DNA of 64,000 nucleotides from Pseudonocardia kujensis (lineage in GTDB: Bacteria; Actinomycetota; Actinomycetes; Mycobacteriales; Pseudonocardiaceae), in NCBI RefSeq assembly GCF_021283305.1, contig NZ_JAJSOK010000018.1, positions 55,591 to 119,590 of the forward strand, given 5' to 3'. Below are positions 26,804-35,449 of the stretch, piece after piece (position 1 is the stretch's first letter; every line of letters begins with the position of its first letter). A model generated the notes under the pieces. That model saw only the letters and a program-made list of their open reading frames with translations. It was not told the origin of the DNA and did no database searches. Position numbers and translations under genes: made by a program.

Positions 26804-27060
26804 ATGACCACACCGCACACCGACGGCGCCCTCGCCCGTTCCTGCCGCCGATCCCGGGCCGCCGACGGATGTTCGTGACCGTGCGCCACGAACTCTCCGC
26901 CGACGGTCGGCCGGTCGGGGCCGAGGAGCAGGGCGTCGTCCACCGGTCCGAGCCGGAGGGCGCCCCGCCGCGGACCATGACCCGCCCGGACGGCGACGGG
27001 CCGGAGCCCGCGGGGGAGTGGCGGCGCAGCCTGGCCCCCCGATCCGTCGCCGACCGCCTC
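26804..27060 (+). pseudogene. MaoC/HTD2-like hydratase gene with internal deletions
   Basis: An ATG at 26804 with GGAGGAGCAGC upstream starts MTTPHTDGALA. After a shift the frame gives FLPPIPGRRRM and, directly joined, FVTVRHELSADGRPVGAEEQ, followed by WRRSLAP. In intact hydratases of the mesaconyl-CoA hydratase/FAS1-like dehydratase type (about 280 residues), these blocks are separated by 50 or more residues and a whole C-terminal hot-dog domain follows. All that is missing here. The remnant runs in frame into the CoA-transferase start, so it extends that open frame, but it should not be counted as part of the transferase. Confidence 0.6.
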
Positions 27061-27090
27061 GATCCGCCTCGCCGGAAGGACCCGACCTCG

Positions 27091-28284
27091 ATGACGACCG
27101 AGACCTCCCTCCCGCCCCTGCACGGTCTGACCGTGGTGAGCCTCGAGCAGGCCGTGGCCGCGCCGTTCGCCACCCGCCAGCTCGCCGACCTCGGTGCGCG
27201 TGTGATCAAGATCGAGCGGCCCGGGGCCGGGGACTTCGCCCGCGGCTACGACGAGGCCGTCCACGGCAACTCCAGCTACTTCGTGTGGCTCAACCGCGGC
27301 AAGGAGTCGCTCACCCTCGACCTCAAGTCCGCGGACGGGCGGTCGGTCCTGGGCGAGCTGCTCGACCGCGCCGACGTCCTGGTCCAGAACCTGGGCCCGG
27401 GCGCCGCGGGACGGCTGGGCGTCGACGCCGGCTCCCTGGCCCGGACCCATCCCCGCGTCGTCCCGTGCACCGTCTCGGGTTGGGGCACGACCGGGCCCTG
27501 GGCCGACCGCAAGGCCTACGACCTGCTCGTGCAGTGCGAGACCGGGCTGCTGTCGATCACCGGGACCTGGGACGAGATGGCCAAGGTCGGGATCTCGGTC
27601 GCCGACATCGCCGCGGGCATGTACGCGTACTCGGGCATCCTGACCGCGCTGCTGCGCCGCGCGACCACCGGGCAGGTGTCCGCGGTGGAGGTGTCCCTGT
27701 TCGAGGCACTCGCCGAGTGGATGGGCTCGCCCGCCTACTACACCCGCTACGGCGGACGCCAGCCCGCCCGTGCCGGCGCCCAGCACGCGACCATCGCCCC
27801 CTACGGCCCGTACGACACCGCGGACGGCAGGCTCCTGCTGGCCGTGCAGAACGACCGCGAGTGGCGCGCGCTGTGCGCGGTGGTGCTCGCCGATGCCGCC
27901 GTCGCGACCGACCCCCGCTTCGCCTCCAACTCCGCGCGCGTCGCCCACCGCGAGGAACTCAACGAACTGATCGGCGGCCGGCTCGCGACGCTGCCGACCG
28001 CGGCTGCCGGGACGCTGCTCGACGAGGCCGGCGTGGCCAACGCCCGCATCAACCGCATCGAGGAGTTCCTCGACCACCCGGTGCTCGCCGGACGCGAGCG
28101 CTGGCACGAGGTCGCCGTGCCCGGCGGCACGGTCGCCGCGCTGCGGCCCCCGGCCGACCTCGCCGGCGTCGAGCCGGTGATGGGCGCGGTCCCCGCGCTG
28201 GGCGAGCACACCGACGCCATCCTGCGCGAGCTCGGCCGCACCGACGCCGACCTCGCCGACCTGCGCGACCGTGCCGTCGTCTGA
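27091..28284 (+). CDS. CaiB/BaiF family CoA-transferase
   Basis: This 397-residue class III CoA-transferase moves CoA between carboxylic acids. It has LHGLTVVSLEQAVAAPFATR, LADLGARVIKIERPG, and a nucleophilic Asp candidate in KAYDLLVQCETGLLSITG, followed by AVEVSLFEALAEW and GPYDTADGRLL. The ATG at 27091 follows CCGGAAGGA; upstream in-frame sequence belongs to a hydratase remnant. Its former neighbours (hydratase and acyl-CoA dehydrogenase) are truncated. The pattern resembles loci handling C4-C5 dicarboxylates such as mesaconate or citramalate. It still looks intact itself. Confidence 0.88.
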   Translation: MTTETSLPPLHGLTVVSLEQAVAAPFATRQLADLGARVIKIERPGAGDFARGYDEAVHGNSSYFVWLNRGKESLTLDLKSADGRSVLGELLDRADVLVQNLGPGAAGRLGVDAGSLARTHPRVVPCTVSGWGTTGPWADRKAYDLLVQCETGLLSITGTWDEMAKVGISVADIAAGMYAYSGILTALLRRATTGQVSAVEVSLFEALAEWMGSPAYYTRYGGRQPARAGAQHATIAPYGPYDTADGRLLLAVQNDREWRALCAVVLADAAVATDPRFASNSARVAHREELNELIGGRLATLPTAAAGTLLDEAGVANARINRIEEFLDHPVLAGRERWHEVAVPGGTVAALRPPADLAGVEPVMGAVPALGEHTDAILRELGRTDADLADLRDRAVV

Positions 28285-28347
28285 GCCGTCCTCCGTGCCG
28301 TCGTCCGAGCGGTCGTCCGAGCTTCCCGAACCCCCGAGAGGACCCAC

Positions 28348-28893
28348 ATGAGCACGTTGAGCAGCGAGGAACGCGACGTGGTCGCCACCGTGCGCTCCGA
28401 GCTGATCGCGCTGCTGTGCAAGACCGACCCGAAGGCCGAGCCCAAGCACCGCGGCATCTCGGTGCTGCTGGTCGAGCACGGCCCCGGGCTCACGGTGTCC
28501 GAGGAGCTGCCCAAGCTGGGCTACAAGGGCGTCGAGTCCTGCGAGCTGATCTTCGACGACATGCGCGTGCCGACCGACGCGGTGCTCGGGGAGGCCGGGA
28601 TGGCCAAGCTGTTCGCCTCCGAGACCGCGATGGAGATCGCACTGAACGCGGTGCGGATCCACGGCGGGTACGGCTACTCCACCGAGTTCGACGTGGAGCG
28701 CTGCTTCCGCGACGCGCCGCTGATGATCGTGAGCGAGGGCACGAACGAGATCCAGCGCAACGTGATCGCCGCACAGCTGGTCGAGCGGGGTGCTCGACTG
28801 ATGCCCGGTGACGGGCGCGGTCCGCCGCTGCTGTTCTGCGACCGGGTGGCCGGCCGCGATGGGGCGCCGGCACCGAGCCCGGCTCGCGGCTAG
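28348..28893 (+). pseudogene. Acyl-CoA dehydrogenase with two internal in-frame deletions
   Basis: The 181-residue frame strings together three separate blocks of an acyl-CoA dehydrogenase (normally about 385 residues). They are the start MSTLSSEERDVVATVR, the middle strand domain (LIALLCKTDPKAEPKHRG, GYKGVESCELIFDDMRVP) and the C-terminal helix (GMAKLFASETAMEIALNAV, IHGGYGYSTEFDVER). About 150 residues are missing between the first two blocks and about 75 between the last two. The losses remove most FAD-binding and substrate residues. Reading frame and start signal remain. Activity is very unlikely, although the short product may be made. Confidence 0.75.
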
Positions 28894-29732
28894 GGGAGCG
28901 ACTGCGCGCCGATCACGGAGAGGAGCTGCAGCTTCTCGTAGCTCTCGGTGCCGGGAACGGCCGTGTAGACCAGCAACGAATGGGACTGGTCAGGGTCGAT
29001 CAGCCGCTGGCAGTGGAGCTCCAGCCGGCCGAGCTCGGGATGGACGTAGCGTTTGACCTCCCGCGGACGGATCCCCACCTCGTGGTCGTCCCAGATGCGC
29101 CGGAACTCCTCGCTGCGTGCGAGGAGCAGGTCGGCGAGCTCTGCCGCCCGGGATTCCCGGCCTCGGAGGGCGACGACCTCGCGCAGCCCCCCGGCGAACA
29201 TCCGCGACAGGAACGCGTGGTCTTCCGGCGCGTGGAGCCGCCGGGACGACGGATCGGTGAACCAGCGGTAGCCGCTGCTGCGGGCGGGACCGGTGAAGCG
29301 GGTCGTGTCGCCGGTGAGCGCGACGCCCAGCGGGCTCTGGCGCAGCGTCTCGCCGAGTTCGGTGGTGATCTCCGCGGGCGTGTCGTCGAGCCGGTCGAGC
29401 ACCCGCAGGAGGCCGGGGCTGACGTGCTCCCCGGCCGCGCCGCGGGTGGGCGGGTGGTGCCCGGCGAGCCGGAAGAGGTGGTCGCGCTCGTCGAGGGACA
29501 GGTGGAGCCCCTGCGCGATCGAGGCGATCATCTGCTCCGAGGGCTGCGGCCCGCGCTCACGCTCGATCCGCGCGTAGTAGTCGGTCGACATGTGACACAG
29601 CGAGGCCACCTCCTCGCGGCGAAGGCCGCTGGTGCGGCGGCGTCTCCCGCGTGCGAGGCCGACGTCCTCGGGCTGCAGCGACTCGCGACGGCGCCGCAGG
29701 AACTCCGCCAGCCCGCTCCGGTCGATCACCAT
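28890..29732 (-). CDS. XRE-type HTH regulator with MmyB-like ligand domain
   Basis: This 280-residue protein has an N-terminal HTH ([40 protein letters not shown]) and a C-terminal MmyB-like PAS-type domain ([29 protein letters not shown]), which in relatives binds fatty-acid-like ligands. In actinobacteria such genes are often divergent from the SDR they control. That is the layout here, with a long inverted repeat in the intergenic region. It is probably a repressor of the SDR at 29956. Confidence 0.9.
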   Translation of the reverse strand: MVIDRSGLAEFLRRRRESLQPEDVGLARGRRRRTSGLRREEVASLCHMSTDYYARIERERGPQPSEQMIASIAQGLHLSLDERDHLFRLAGHHPPTRGAAGEHVSPGLLRVLDRLDDTPAEITTELGETLRQSPLGVALTGDTTRFTGPARSSGYRWFTDPSSRRLHAPEDHAFLSRMFAGGLREVVALRGRESRAAELADLLLARSEEFRRIWDDHEVGIRPREVKRYVHPELGRLELHCQRLIDPDQSHSLLVYTAVPGTESYEKLQLLSVIGAQSLP

Positions 29733-29785
29733 CCGCTGCCTCTCCCCGTCGTCGTGCTGTTTCTACCGTCCCGGCGATGCGCTCA

Positions 29786-29857
29786 GCCACGGCCTGTCGA
29801 TCCCCCCGTCCCGGCCGAGGACGGCCCCGCGAGCCACGGTTCGACAGGCCGTGGCTA
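29786..29857. repeat. 16-bp perfect inverted repeat between XRE and SDR genes
   Basis: AGCCACGGCCTGTCGA at 29786-29801 recurs as its exact reverse complement at 29842-29857, with 40 bases between. An additional AGCCACGG half lies at about 29833. The pair is placed in the divergent promoter region of the MmyB-type regulator and the SDR. It could be the regulator's double operator or form an RNA hairpin in the SDR leader. Confidence 0.7.
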
Positions 29858-29955
29858 TCGCGTCCGCGACCTCGGAATCCTGGTGGGGTCACCTCGACAC
29901 AGGGCCGCACGCCGCGAAAGCGGGGGCGGCCGCACCGACCGAAGGAGTCCGGAGC

Positions 29956-30900
29956 ATGCCCCGTCGCCGCCCCGACATCGCCGTCCCCGACCTCTCCGGC
30001 AGGCGTGTCGTCCTCACCGGAGGCAGCGACGGGGTCGGCCTCGGTCTGGCCGTGCGGCTCGCCGCGGCCGGCGCCGAGCTGATCCTGCCGGTCCGCAACC
30101 CCCGCAAGGGCGAAGCGGCGCTGGCGAGGATCCGCGCGCAGGCTCCCGGCGCGCACGTCTCGCTGCGCGAACTGGACCTGTCCTCGCTCGGCTCCGTCGC
30201 CGCCCTCGGGGAGACCCTCCGCGGCGAGGACCGGCCGATCCACGTGCTGATCAACAACGCCGGCGTCATGACCCCACCGGACCGGCAGACCACGGCCGAC
30301 GGGTTCGAGCTGCAGTTCGGCACCAACCACCTCGGGCACTTCGCGCTCGTCGCGCACCTGCTGCCCCTGCTCCGCGCGGGCCGCGGACGCGTGACGTCGC
30401 AGGTCAGCGTGGCTGCGGCCCGGGGCGCGATCCACTGGCCGGACCTGAACTGGGAACGCGCCTACGACGGCCGGCGCGCCTACGGCCAGTCGAAGATCGC
30501 CCTCGGGCTCTTCGGGCTCGAGCTCGACCGGCGCAGCCGGGCCCTCGGCTGGGGCATCACCAGCAACCTCGCCCACCCCGGCGTGGCGCCCACCAACCTG
30601 CTCGGCGCCCGGCCCGAGATCGGGCGCGCCGGCGAGACCGCAGGCCGCAGGTTCATCGGCGCCCTCTCGGCCCGCGGCATCCTCCTCGGGACGGCGGACA
30701 GCGCCGGCCTGCCCGCCCTCCACGCCGCCACCTCGCCCGGCGCCGAGCGCGGGCGGCTCTACGGCCCGAGCGGGCCCGGGCACCTCGGCGGCCCGCCTGC
30801 GCAACAGAAGCTCTACACCCCGTTGCGCGACACCGACGCAGCCACGCGCCTCTGGGAGATCTCCGAGGAACTCGCGAAGGTCACCGTCGCCGGCGCGTGA
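29956..30900 (+). CDS. SDR family oxidoreductase (retinol dehydrogenase-like)
   Basis: This 314-residue SDR has [20 protein letters not shown] with the cofactor loop, [16 protein letters not shown] with a basic pair favouring NADP(H), [13 protein letters not shown], and [11 protein letters not shown] with the catalytic Tyr and Lys. The length and NHLGHFALV match the longer retinol/protochlorophyllide-type group. The ATG at 29956 follows GGAGTCCGGAGC. It is divergent from the MmyB-type regulator, the standard arrangement for this regulator-target pair in actinomycetes. The substrate is unknown. Confidence 0.85.
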   Translation: MPRRRPDIAVPDLSGRRVVLTGGSDGVGLGLAVRLAAAGAELILPVRNPRKGEAALARIRAQAPGAHVSLRELDLSSLGSVAALGETLRGEDRPIHVLINNAGVMTPPDRQTTADGFELQFGTNHLGHFALVAHLLPLLRAGRGRVTSQVSVAAARGAIHWPDLNWERAYDGRRAYGQSKIALGLFGLELDRRSRALGWGITSNLAHPGVAPTNLLGARPEIGRAGETAGRRFIGALSARGILLGTADSAGLPALHAATSPGAERGRLYGPSGPGHLGGPPAQQKLYTPLRDTDAATRLWEISEELAKVTVAGA

Positions 30901-30966
30901 AAGGAGCTCCGCCGCCTCCGGCCGCTCCGGCCAAGGCCGAACGTTCTCTCTGGCACCGTCGACCCC

Positions 30967-31118
30967 ATGGGGCGCACTGCCGGTGAGCGGCCGTCCGCGG
31001 CGCGTTCGCGGCTGCTCGGCACAGCGAGCCGGATCTTCTACGCCGAGGGACTGCACACCTCGACGGCGTCGCGGGGCCGCTGTGGTCCCGCACCGTCCCG
31101 GGGGCGCCACGAGGCTGA
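30967..31118 (+). pseudogene. TetR-family gene with internal deletion
   Basis: The start encodes the TetR HTH beginning (SRLLGTASRIFYAEGLHT) and then, in a frame shifted by two bases, HLDGVAGPLWSRTVPGAPRG and a stop. That end matches the last residues of the intact TetR tail at the window's left edge (FLDGVEGLLWSRSVPG). About 140 residues, including the rest of the HTH and the ligand-binding core, are missing. The junction lies near CACCTCGACGGCG. This is a clear deletion derivative and no longer a functional regulator. Confidence 0.7.
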
Positions 31119-31139
31119 GCCTCGCACCGGGGCCGGTCC

Positions 31140-31832
31140 CTAGGCGTTCCCGTAGACCGGGATCCGGGCCCCGCTGATCGGGGCCGCGTCCGGGCCGGCG
31201 AGGAAGGAGATCACCCGGGCGATCGCTTCCGGGCTGACGGCGCGGGCGGCGAGGTCCGGTGACATCCAGGTGCGGTTGGCCGGGGTGTCGATCACCGACG
31301 GCAGCACGGCGTTGACCCGGATCCCCTGGGGGCGGAGCTCCTCGGCGAGGAGCTCGGTCATCCGCACCACCGCCGCCTTGCTCGTGGCGTGGGCGACCGG
31401 GGCGGCACCGCTCACGGCCGTCTTGGAGCCCACGGTGACGATGGCGCCCCCGCCTGCCGCGCCGAACCGGGCCGCCGCCTCCCGGGCGCACCACACCAGC
31501 GAGGCGACGTTGGACTGCCACATGGCGTCCCACACGTCCTCGGTGAGGTCGGCGAGCGAGCTGGGCCGGAACCCGCCGGCGAGTGCCACCAGGACCTGCG
31601 GGGTCCCGATCGAGTCGATCGTCTTCCAGGCCGTCGCCACGTCCTCGGACCGGGACAGCTGCGCCGCCACCGGGTGGACCCCGTCCTGGCGGCCGACCTC
31701 GTCGAGAGGGTCGCCCGGCCGGTCCAGGGCCACCACCTCGGCCCCCTCGCGGAGGAACTCGGCGACGACGGCCCGGCCCAGCGCCCCGGCGGCGCCGGTC
31801 ACGACGACGAGCCGGCCTGGCGTGCTTCCCAT
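31140..31832 (-). CDS. SDR family protein with catalytic Tyr replaced by His
   Basis: This 230-residue SDR-fold protein has TGAAGALGRAVVAEFLREGA as cofactor loop and a Ser-region VTVGSKTAVSG. The usual YxxxK reads HATSKAAVVRM, so the catalytic Tyr is His. The asparagine motif NNAG is replaced by LAGG. The protein may use an altered mechanism or only bind nucleotide. The ATG at 31832 follows GGAGGGGCGACC; the open frame extends upstream but lacks SDR character. The product is slightly short for the family. Confidence 0.75.
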   Translation of the reverse strand: MGSTPGRLVVVTGAAGALGRAVVAEFLREGAEVVALDRPGDPLDEVGRQDGVHPVAAQLSRSEDVATAWKTIDSIGTPQVLVALAGGFRPSSLADLTEDVWDAMWQSNVASLVWCAREAAARFGAAGGGAIVTVGSKTAVSGAAPVAHATSKAAVVRMTELLAEELRPQGIRVNAVLPSVIDTPANRTWMSPDLAARAVSPEAIARVISFLAGPDAAPISGARIPVYGNA

Positions 31833-31929
31833 CGGTCGCCCCTCCTGCTGGGTCTCGGACCTCGTGCGCGAGGAGTCTCCCAGAAGACGAGGACGCCGTG
31901 GGTGGTCTGCGGCGGGAGCGCGGCCGGGA

Positions 31930-32976
31930 TCAGTCGACGTGCTCCTTGAGCAGGTCGCCGATGCACCTGTCGATCTGCTCCCGGTCGCGGTCGTCGATGC
32001 AGAACATCGCGAAATGGGCCCACAGCGAGTCCACGACACGGAACTCGCTGTCCGGGATGAGGCGCTGCTCGGCCTCGCAGTCCTCCGGCGGGAAGAACAT
32101 GTCGCGGGAGAACGGGACGACGTACGTCTTCGCCGTGATCCGCCCCAGCGCGGCGGCCAGGTCCCCGTTCGTGTGGAGGCTGACGTCGCCGTGGCGCCAC
32201 TTCCACCCCATCCAGATGAGGTTGTTCGGGTCCATGGGCGCGAAGTAGTTCACCCAGAACCGCTGCAGGAAGTCCTCGAGGGAGGTGAAGCCGTAGGCCC
32301 GGTAGGCCTCGGAGTTGTAGAACTCCGGGCACAGGCCCATCACCGACCAGGTCTGCGCGTGGCGGCGCAGGCCCACGTGGACGTCGCTCTGGTCCTTGTA
32401 GAACCCCCCGTCCCAGGCCGGGTCGGACTTCAGCGCGTCCTCGTGCGAGCGCACGAAGAGGTAGTCGTGCGCGGTGGTCCGGGCCGTGCCGGCGAAGGGG
32501 AGCGCTCGCTTGACCATGTCGGGGTACCGGACGGCCCACTCGTAGGTCTGCTCGGCGCCCATCGACCAGCCGAGCACGAGCTCGAGGCGCTCGATCCCGA
32601 GGACCTCGGTCACGAGCCGGTGCTGCGCCCGCACGTCGTCGCTGATGGTGACGTGCGGGAAGGCGCCGCCGTCGAACGGCGGCGGCGTGTTGCTCGGCGA
32701 GGACGAGAACCCGTTCGCGAACTGGCCCGGGAAGATGACGAAGTACTTCGACGGGTCGAGCGGACGGCCCTCCCCGACGAAGATCTCCATCGACGCCGAC
32801 GTCCCGGACCACATGTGCGGGAACAGGACGGCGTTGTCCTTCGCCTCGTTCAGGGTGCCCCGCGTCTTGTACGCGAGCTTGGCGTTCGGGAGGGTGATCC
32901 CCCCGGCCAGCTCGAAGTCGCCGAGGTCGAGGTACTCGTGCGGGCCGTGGATCTCCTCCGAGTAGTAGTTGCCCAT
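31930..32976 (-). CDS. Alpha/beta hydrolase of the MetX (homoserine O-acetyltransferase) superfamily
   Basis: This 348-residue protein begins FELAGGITLPNAKLAYKTRG, a typical MetX-like start, and has the nucleophile elbow LGWSMGAEQTYEWA. Late residues DSLWAHFAMFC carry the His candidate. Loops such as FPGQFANGFSSSPSNTPPPF differ from true MetX, so methionine synthesis is not implied. Similar proteins occur in catabolic loci as hydrolases. It is divergent from the cyclodeaminase-family gene at the edge of the one-carbon module. Its role there is unknown. Confidence 0.78.
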   Translation of the reverse strand: MGNYYSEEIHGPHEYLDLGDFELAGGITLPNAKLAYKTRGTLNEAKDNAVLFPHMWSGTSASMEIFVGEGRPLDPSKYFVIFPGQFANGFSSSPSNTPPPFDGGAFPHVTISDDVRAQHRLVTEVLGIERLELVLGWSMGAEQTYEWAVRYPDMVKRALPFAGTARTTAHDYLFVRSHEDALKSDPAWDGGFYKDQSDVHVGLRRHAQTWSVMGLCPEFYNSEAYRAYGFTSLEDFLQRFWVNYFAPMDPNNLIWMGWKWRHGDVSLHTNGDLAAALGRITAKTYVVPFSRDMFFPPEDCEAEQRLIPDSEFRVVDSLWAHFAMFCIDDRDREQIDRCIGDLLKEHVD

Positions 32977-33095
32977 GGTTCTGCACTCCCTCCGGACGAC
33001 CAGCAGTGACGGCGGTCACAGGTTCCCGCCGCCGACGGCCGGGAGGGACCGCCATCCATCGCAATGCCCGCGGTCGACCGCGTTAGCGTGGCGCG

Positions 33096-33710
33096 GTGCG
33101 GAGCTGGAGCATCGACGCGTACCTCGCACGCCTGGCGGCCCGGGACCCGACGCCCGCCGGCGCCGCCGTCGCCGCGCTCGACCTGGCCCAGGCCGCCGCG
33201 CTGCTGGTCATGGTGGCCCGGTTCCGCGTCGACCGGGACCAGCCGGTGGGCGACGTCGCGCGGGCCGTGCTCGCCCGGGCGGAGGAGCTGCAGCAGGCGG
33301 CGCTGCACCTGGCGGAGGCCGACCTCGGGGCCGTCGGCGAGGTCGCCGCGGCCTACGCGCTGCCCCGCGCCACCGAGGCCGAGCGGGCGCGGCGGGCCGA
33401 CGCGATCGCCGACGCGCTCCTCGTCGCGGCGGGTCCGCCGGCCGAGCTGGTCGGGGTCGGCGCGGAGCTGGTCGGGCTGTGCGAGCGGATGGCCGGGGTC
33501 GCGAGCGGTGCCCTCCTCGGCGACGTGGCCGCGGCCGCCGACGCCGCGGCCGCGGCGCTGAGCATCAGCCGCACGAACGTCGAGGCCGACATCGCGCCCC
33601 GCCGCGGCGCCGCGGAGGCCGAGCGCCTCGCCGCCGCCGTCGGTCCCGTCGACGACCTCCTCCGGCGGGCCGCCCGCGTCCGCGACGACATCCGCCGTGC
33701 CCTCGGGTGA
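33096..33710 (+). CDS. Cyclodeaminase/cyclohydrolase family protein (FchA-like)
   Basis: This 204-residue all-helical protein belongs to the formiminotetrahydrofolate cyclodeaminase/methenyl-THF cyclohydrolase family. The start SIDAYLARLAARDPTPAGAA corresponds to the family's PTPGGGSxAAL motif, although the glycines are partly replaced. The start is GTG at 33096. It ends 3 bp from the end of formate-THF ligase (convergent). In this one-carbon module it would convert methenyl-THF to 10-formyl-THF, the step between MetF products and formate-THF ligase. The altered loop leaves some doubt about activity. Confidence 0.75.
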   Translation: MRSWSIDAYLARLAARDPTPAGAAVAALDLAQAAALLVMVARFRVDRDQPVGDVARAVLARAEELQQAALHLAEADLGAVGEVAAAYALPRATEAERARRADAIADALLVAAGPPAELVGVGAELVGLCERMAGVASGALLGDVAAAADAAAAALSISRTNVEADIAPRRGAAEAERLAAAVGPVDDLLRRAARVRDDIRRALG

Positions 33711-33713
33711 CGC

Positions 33714-35420
33714 TCAGGAGAGGTTGACGATGTTGCCCTCCTGGTCGATGTCCACCAGATGGGCGGCCGGGGTGGCGCCGAGCCCGGGCATGGTGCGCAT
33801 GTCGCCGCAGATCGGGTAGATGAACCCGGCGCCGACGGAGGCCCGCACCTCGCGGACGGGCAGGCGCCAGCCCGTGGGTGCTCCCTTGAGCGAGGCGTCG
33901 GACGACAGCGACAGGTGGGTCTTGGCGATGCACACGGGAAGGCGGCCGTAGCCGTTCGCCTCGTACGTCGCGAGCTGGCGGGCGGCGGCACGGTCGTAGT
34001 CCACCCCGGCGGCGCCGTAGACCTTCGTCGCGATGGTCTCGATCTTCTCCTCGAGGCCGGCCGAGTCCGGGTAGAGGAAACGGAACCCGCCGTCCGGCCC
34101 GGACGGCTCCTCCGCGGCCTCGGCGACCGCCTCGGCCAGATCCCGGGCCCCTCGTCCGCCTTCGGTGAAGTGCGTGCAGACCGCCACCCGAGCGCCCATC
34201 TCCTGCGCGATCTCGGCGATCGCCGCGTGCTCGGAGGGGTGGTCGCCGGGGAAGGCGTTGATCGCGACGACCGGCGACACGCCGTGCAACCGGATGTTCT
34301 CGATCTGCTTGCGCAGGTTGGCCCCGCCGATGTGGACCTCGTCCGGGTTCTCGGCGAGGAGCGCCTCCGGCAGCGGCCGGCCGGCGACGATCCGGTGGTG
34401 CCCCGAGTGCGCCTTGAGCGCCCGCACCGTCGCCACGACCACCGCGGCATCGGGGGTGAGGCCCGAGGCCCGGCACTTGATGTTGAAGAACCGCTCCGCG
34501 CCCATGTCGGCCCCGAACCCGGCTTCGGTGACGAGGAAGTCGCCGCCGTGGATCCCGATGAGGTCGGCCACGACCGACGAGTTCCCGTGGGCGATGTTGC
34601 CGAACGGGCCGGCGTGCACGAGCACCGGCGTGTTCTCCAGCGTCTGCATGAGGTTGGGCTTCAGCGCCTCGCGCATGATCACCGTCATGGCGCCGGCGCC
34701 GCCGATGTCCTCCGCCGTGACCGGCGTGCCCTGCCGGGTGTAGCCGACGACGATGCGGCCGAACCGCTCGCGCATCTCCTGCAGCGACCGGGCGAGCGCG
34801 AAGATCGCCATGACCTCGCTGGCCGCCGTGATGTCGAACCCGGTCTGGCGGGGGATCCCGTCCGTCCCGCTGCCCAGGCCGACGATGATGTTGCGCAGCG
34901 CGCGGTCGTTGACGTCGAGCACCCGGCGCCAGGTGATGGCGTGCGGGTCGAGGCCGGTGGCGTTGCCCTGGAAGAGGTGGTTGTCCAGGACGGCCGAGAG
35001 CAGGTTGTGCGCCGCGGTCACGGCGTGGAAGTCCCCGGTCAGGTGCAGGTTGAGCACATCCATCGGGATCACCTGGCTGTAGCCGCCGCCGGCCGCCCCG
35101 CCCTTGATCCCGAAGGTCGGGCCCATCGACGGCTGCCGGATCGCCACCGTGGTCTGGCGCCCCGTCTGGCACAGGGCCTGCCCGAGGCCGACGGTCGTCG
35201 TCGTCTTGCCCTCGCCCAGCGGGGTGGGTGTCACGGCGGACACCACGACGTACTTCGCGCGGGGTCGGTCCGCGAGGTCCTCGATCGCGGCGAGTTTGAT
35301 CTTGGCCACGTGCTCGCCGTACGCCTCGAGCAGGTGCGGCCCGATACCCATGGCGGCGGCCACGTCGTCGAGCGGCTTCAGTGAGGCGGTCTGGGCGATC
35401 TGCAGGTCACGCGGAATCAT
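33714..35420 (-). CDS. fhs: Formate-tetrahydrofolate ligase
   Basis: This 568-residue enzyme interconverts formate + ATP + THF and 10-formyl-THF. Motifs are the P-loop TPTPLGEGKTTTT (about 64-76), QPSMGPTFGIKGGAAGGGYS, FDITAASEVMAI, TGFDITAA and a C-terminal VGAGFIYPICGDMRTMPGLG, all family signatures. The ATG at 35420 follows GAGGAGACC; the upstream extension of the frame covers the metF gene in a different frame and is not real. As the last gene of the demethylation operon it would run towards formate release with ATP formation. Confidence 0.95.
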   Translation of the reverse strand: MIPRDLQIAQTASLKPLDDVAAAMGIGPHLLEAYGEHVAKIKLAAIEDLADRPRAKYVVVSAVTPTPLGEGKTTTTVGLGQALCQTGRQTTVAIRQPSMGPTFGIKGGAAGGGYSQVIPMDVLNLHLTGDFHAVTAAHNLLSAVLDNHLFQGNATGLDPHAITWRRVLDVNDRALRNIIVGLGSGTDGIPRQTGFDITAASEVMAIFALARSLQEMRERFGRIVVGYTRQGTPVTAEDIGGAGAMTVIMREALKPNLMQTLENTPVLVHAGPFGNIAHGNSSVVADLIGIHGGDFLVTEAGFGADMGAERFFNIKCRASGLTPDAAVVVATVRALKAHSGHHRIVAGRPLPEALLAENPDEVHIGGANLRKQIENIRLHGVSPVVAINAFPGDHPSEHAAIAEIAQEMGARVAVCTHFTEGGRGARDLAEAVAEAAEEPSGPDGGFRFLYPDSAGLEEKIETIATKVYGAAGVDYDRAAARQLATYEANGYGRLPVCIAKTHLSLSSDASLKGAPTGWRLPVREVRASVGAGFIYPICGDMRTMPGLGATPAAHLVDIDQEGNIVNLS

Positions 35421-35449
35421 CGACGGTCTCCTCGGTCGTGGCAGGGGCG

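Noticed and set aside
28285..28347. Short imperfect repeats of GCCGTCGTCCGAGC
   Set aside because: Only two or three diverged copies in a 60-base gap; no clear function or structure.
26758..28662. 634-codon open frame on the minus strand
   Set aside because: It is antisense to the CoA-transferase gene and shows no recognisable motif; low-complexity Gly/Ala/Arg-rich translation.
31930..32976. Homoserine O-acetyltransferase (metX)
   Set aside because: The fold is the same, but the conserved loops differ and no methionine genes are nearby, so I kept only the superfamily name.
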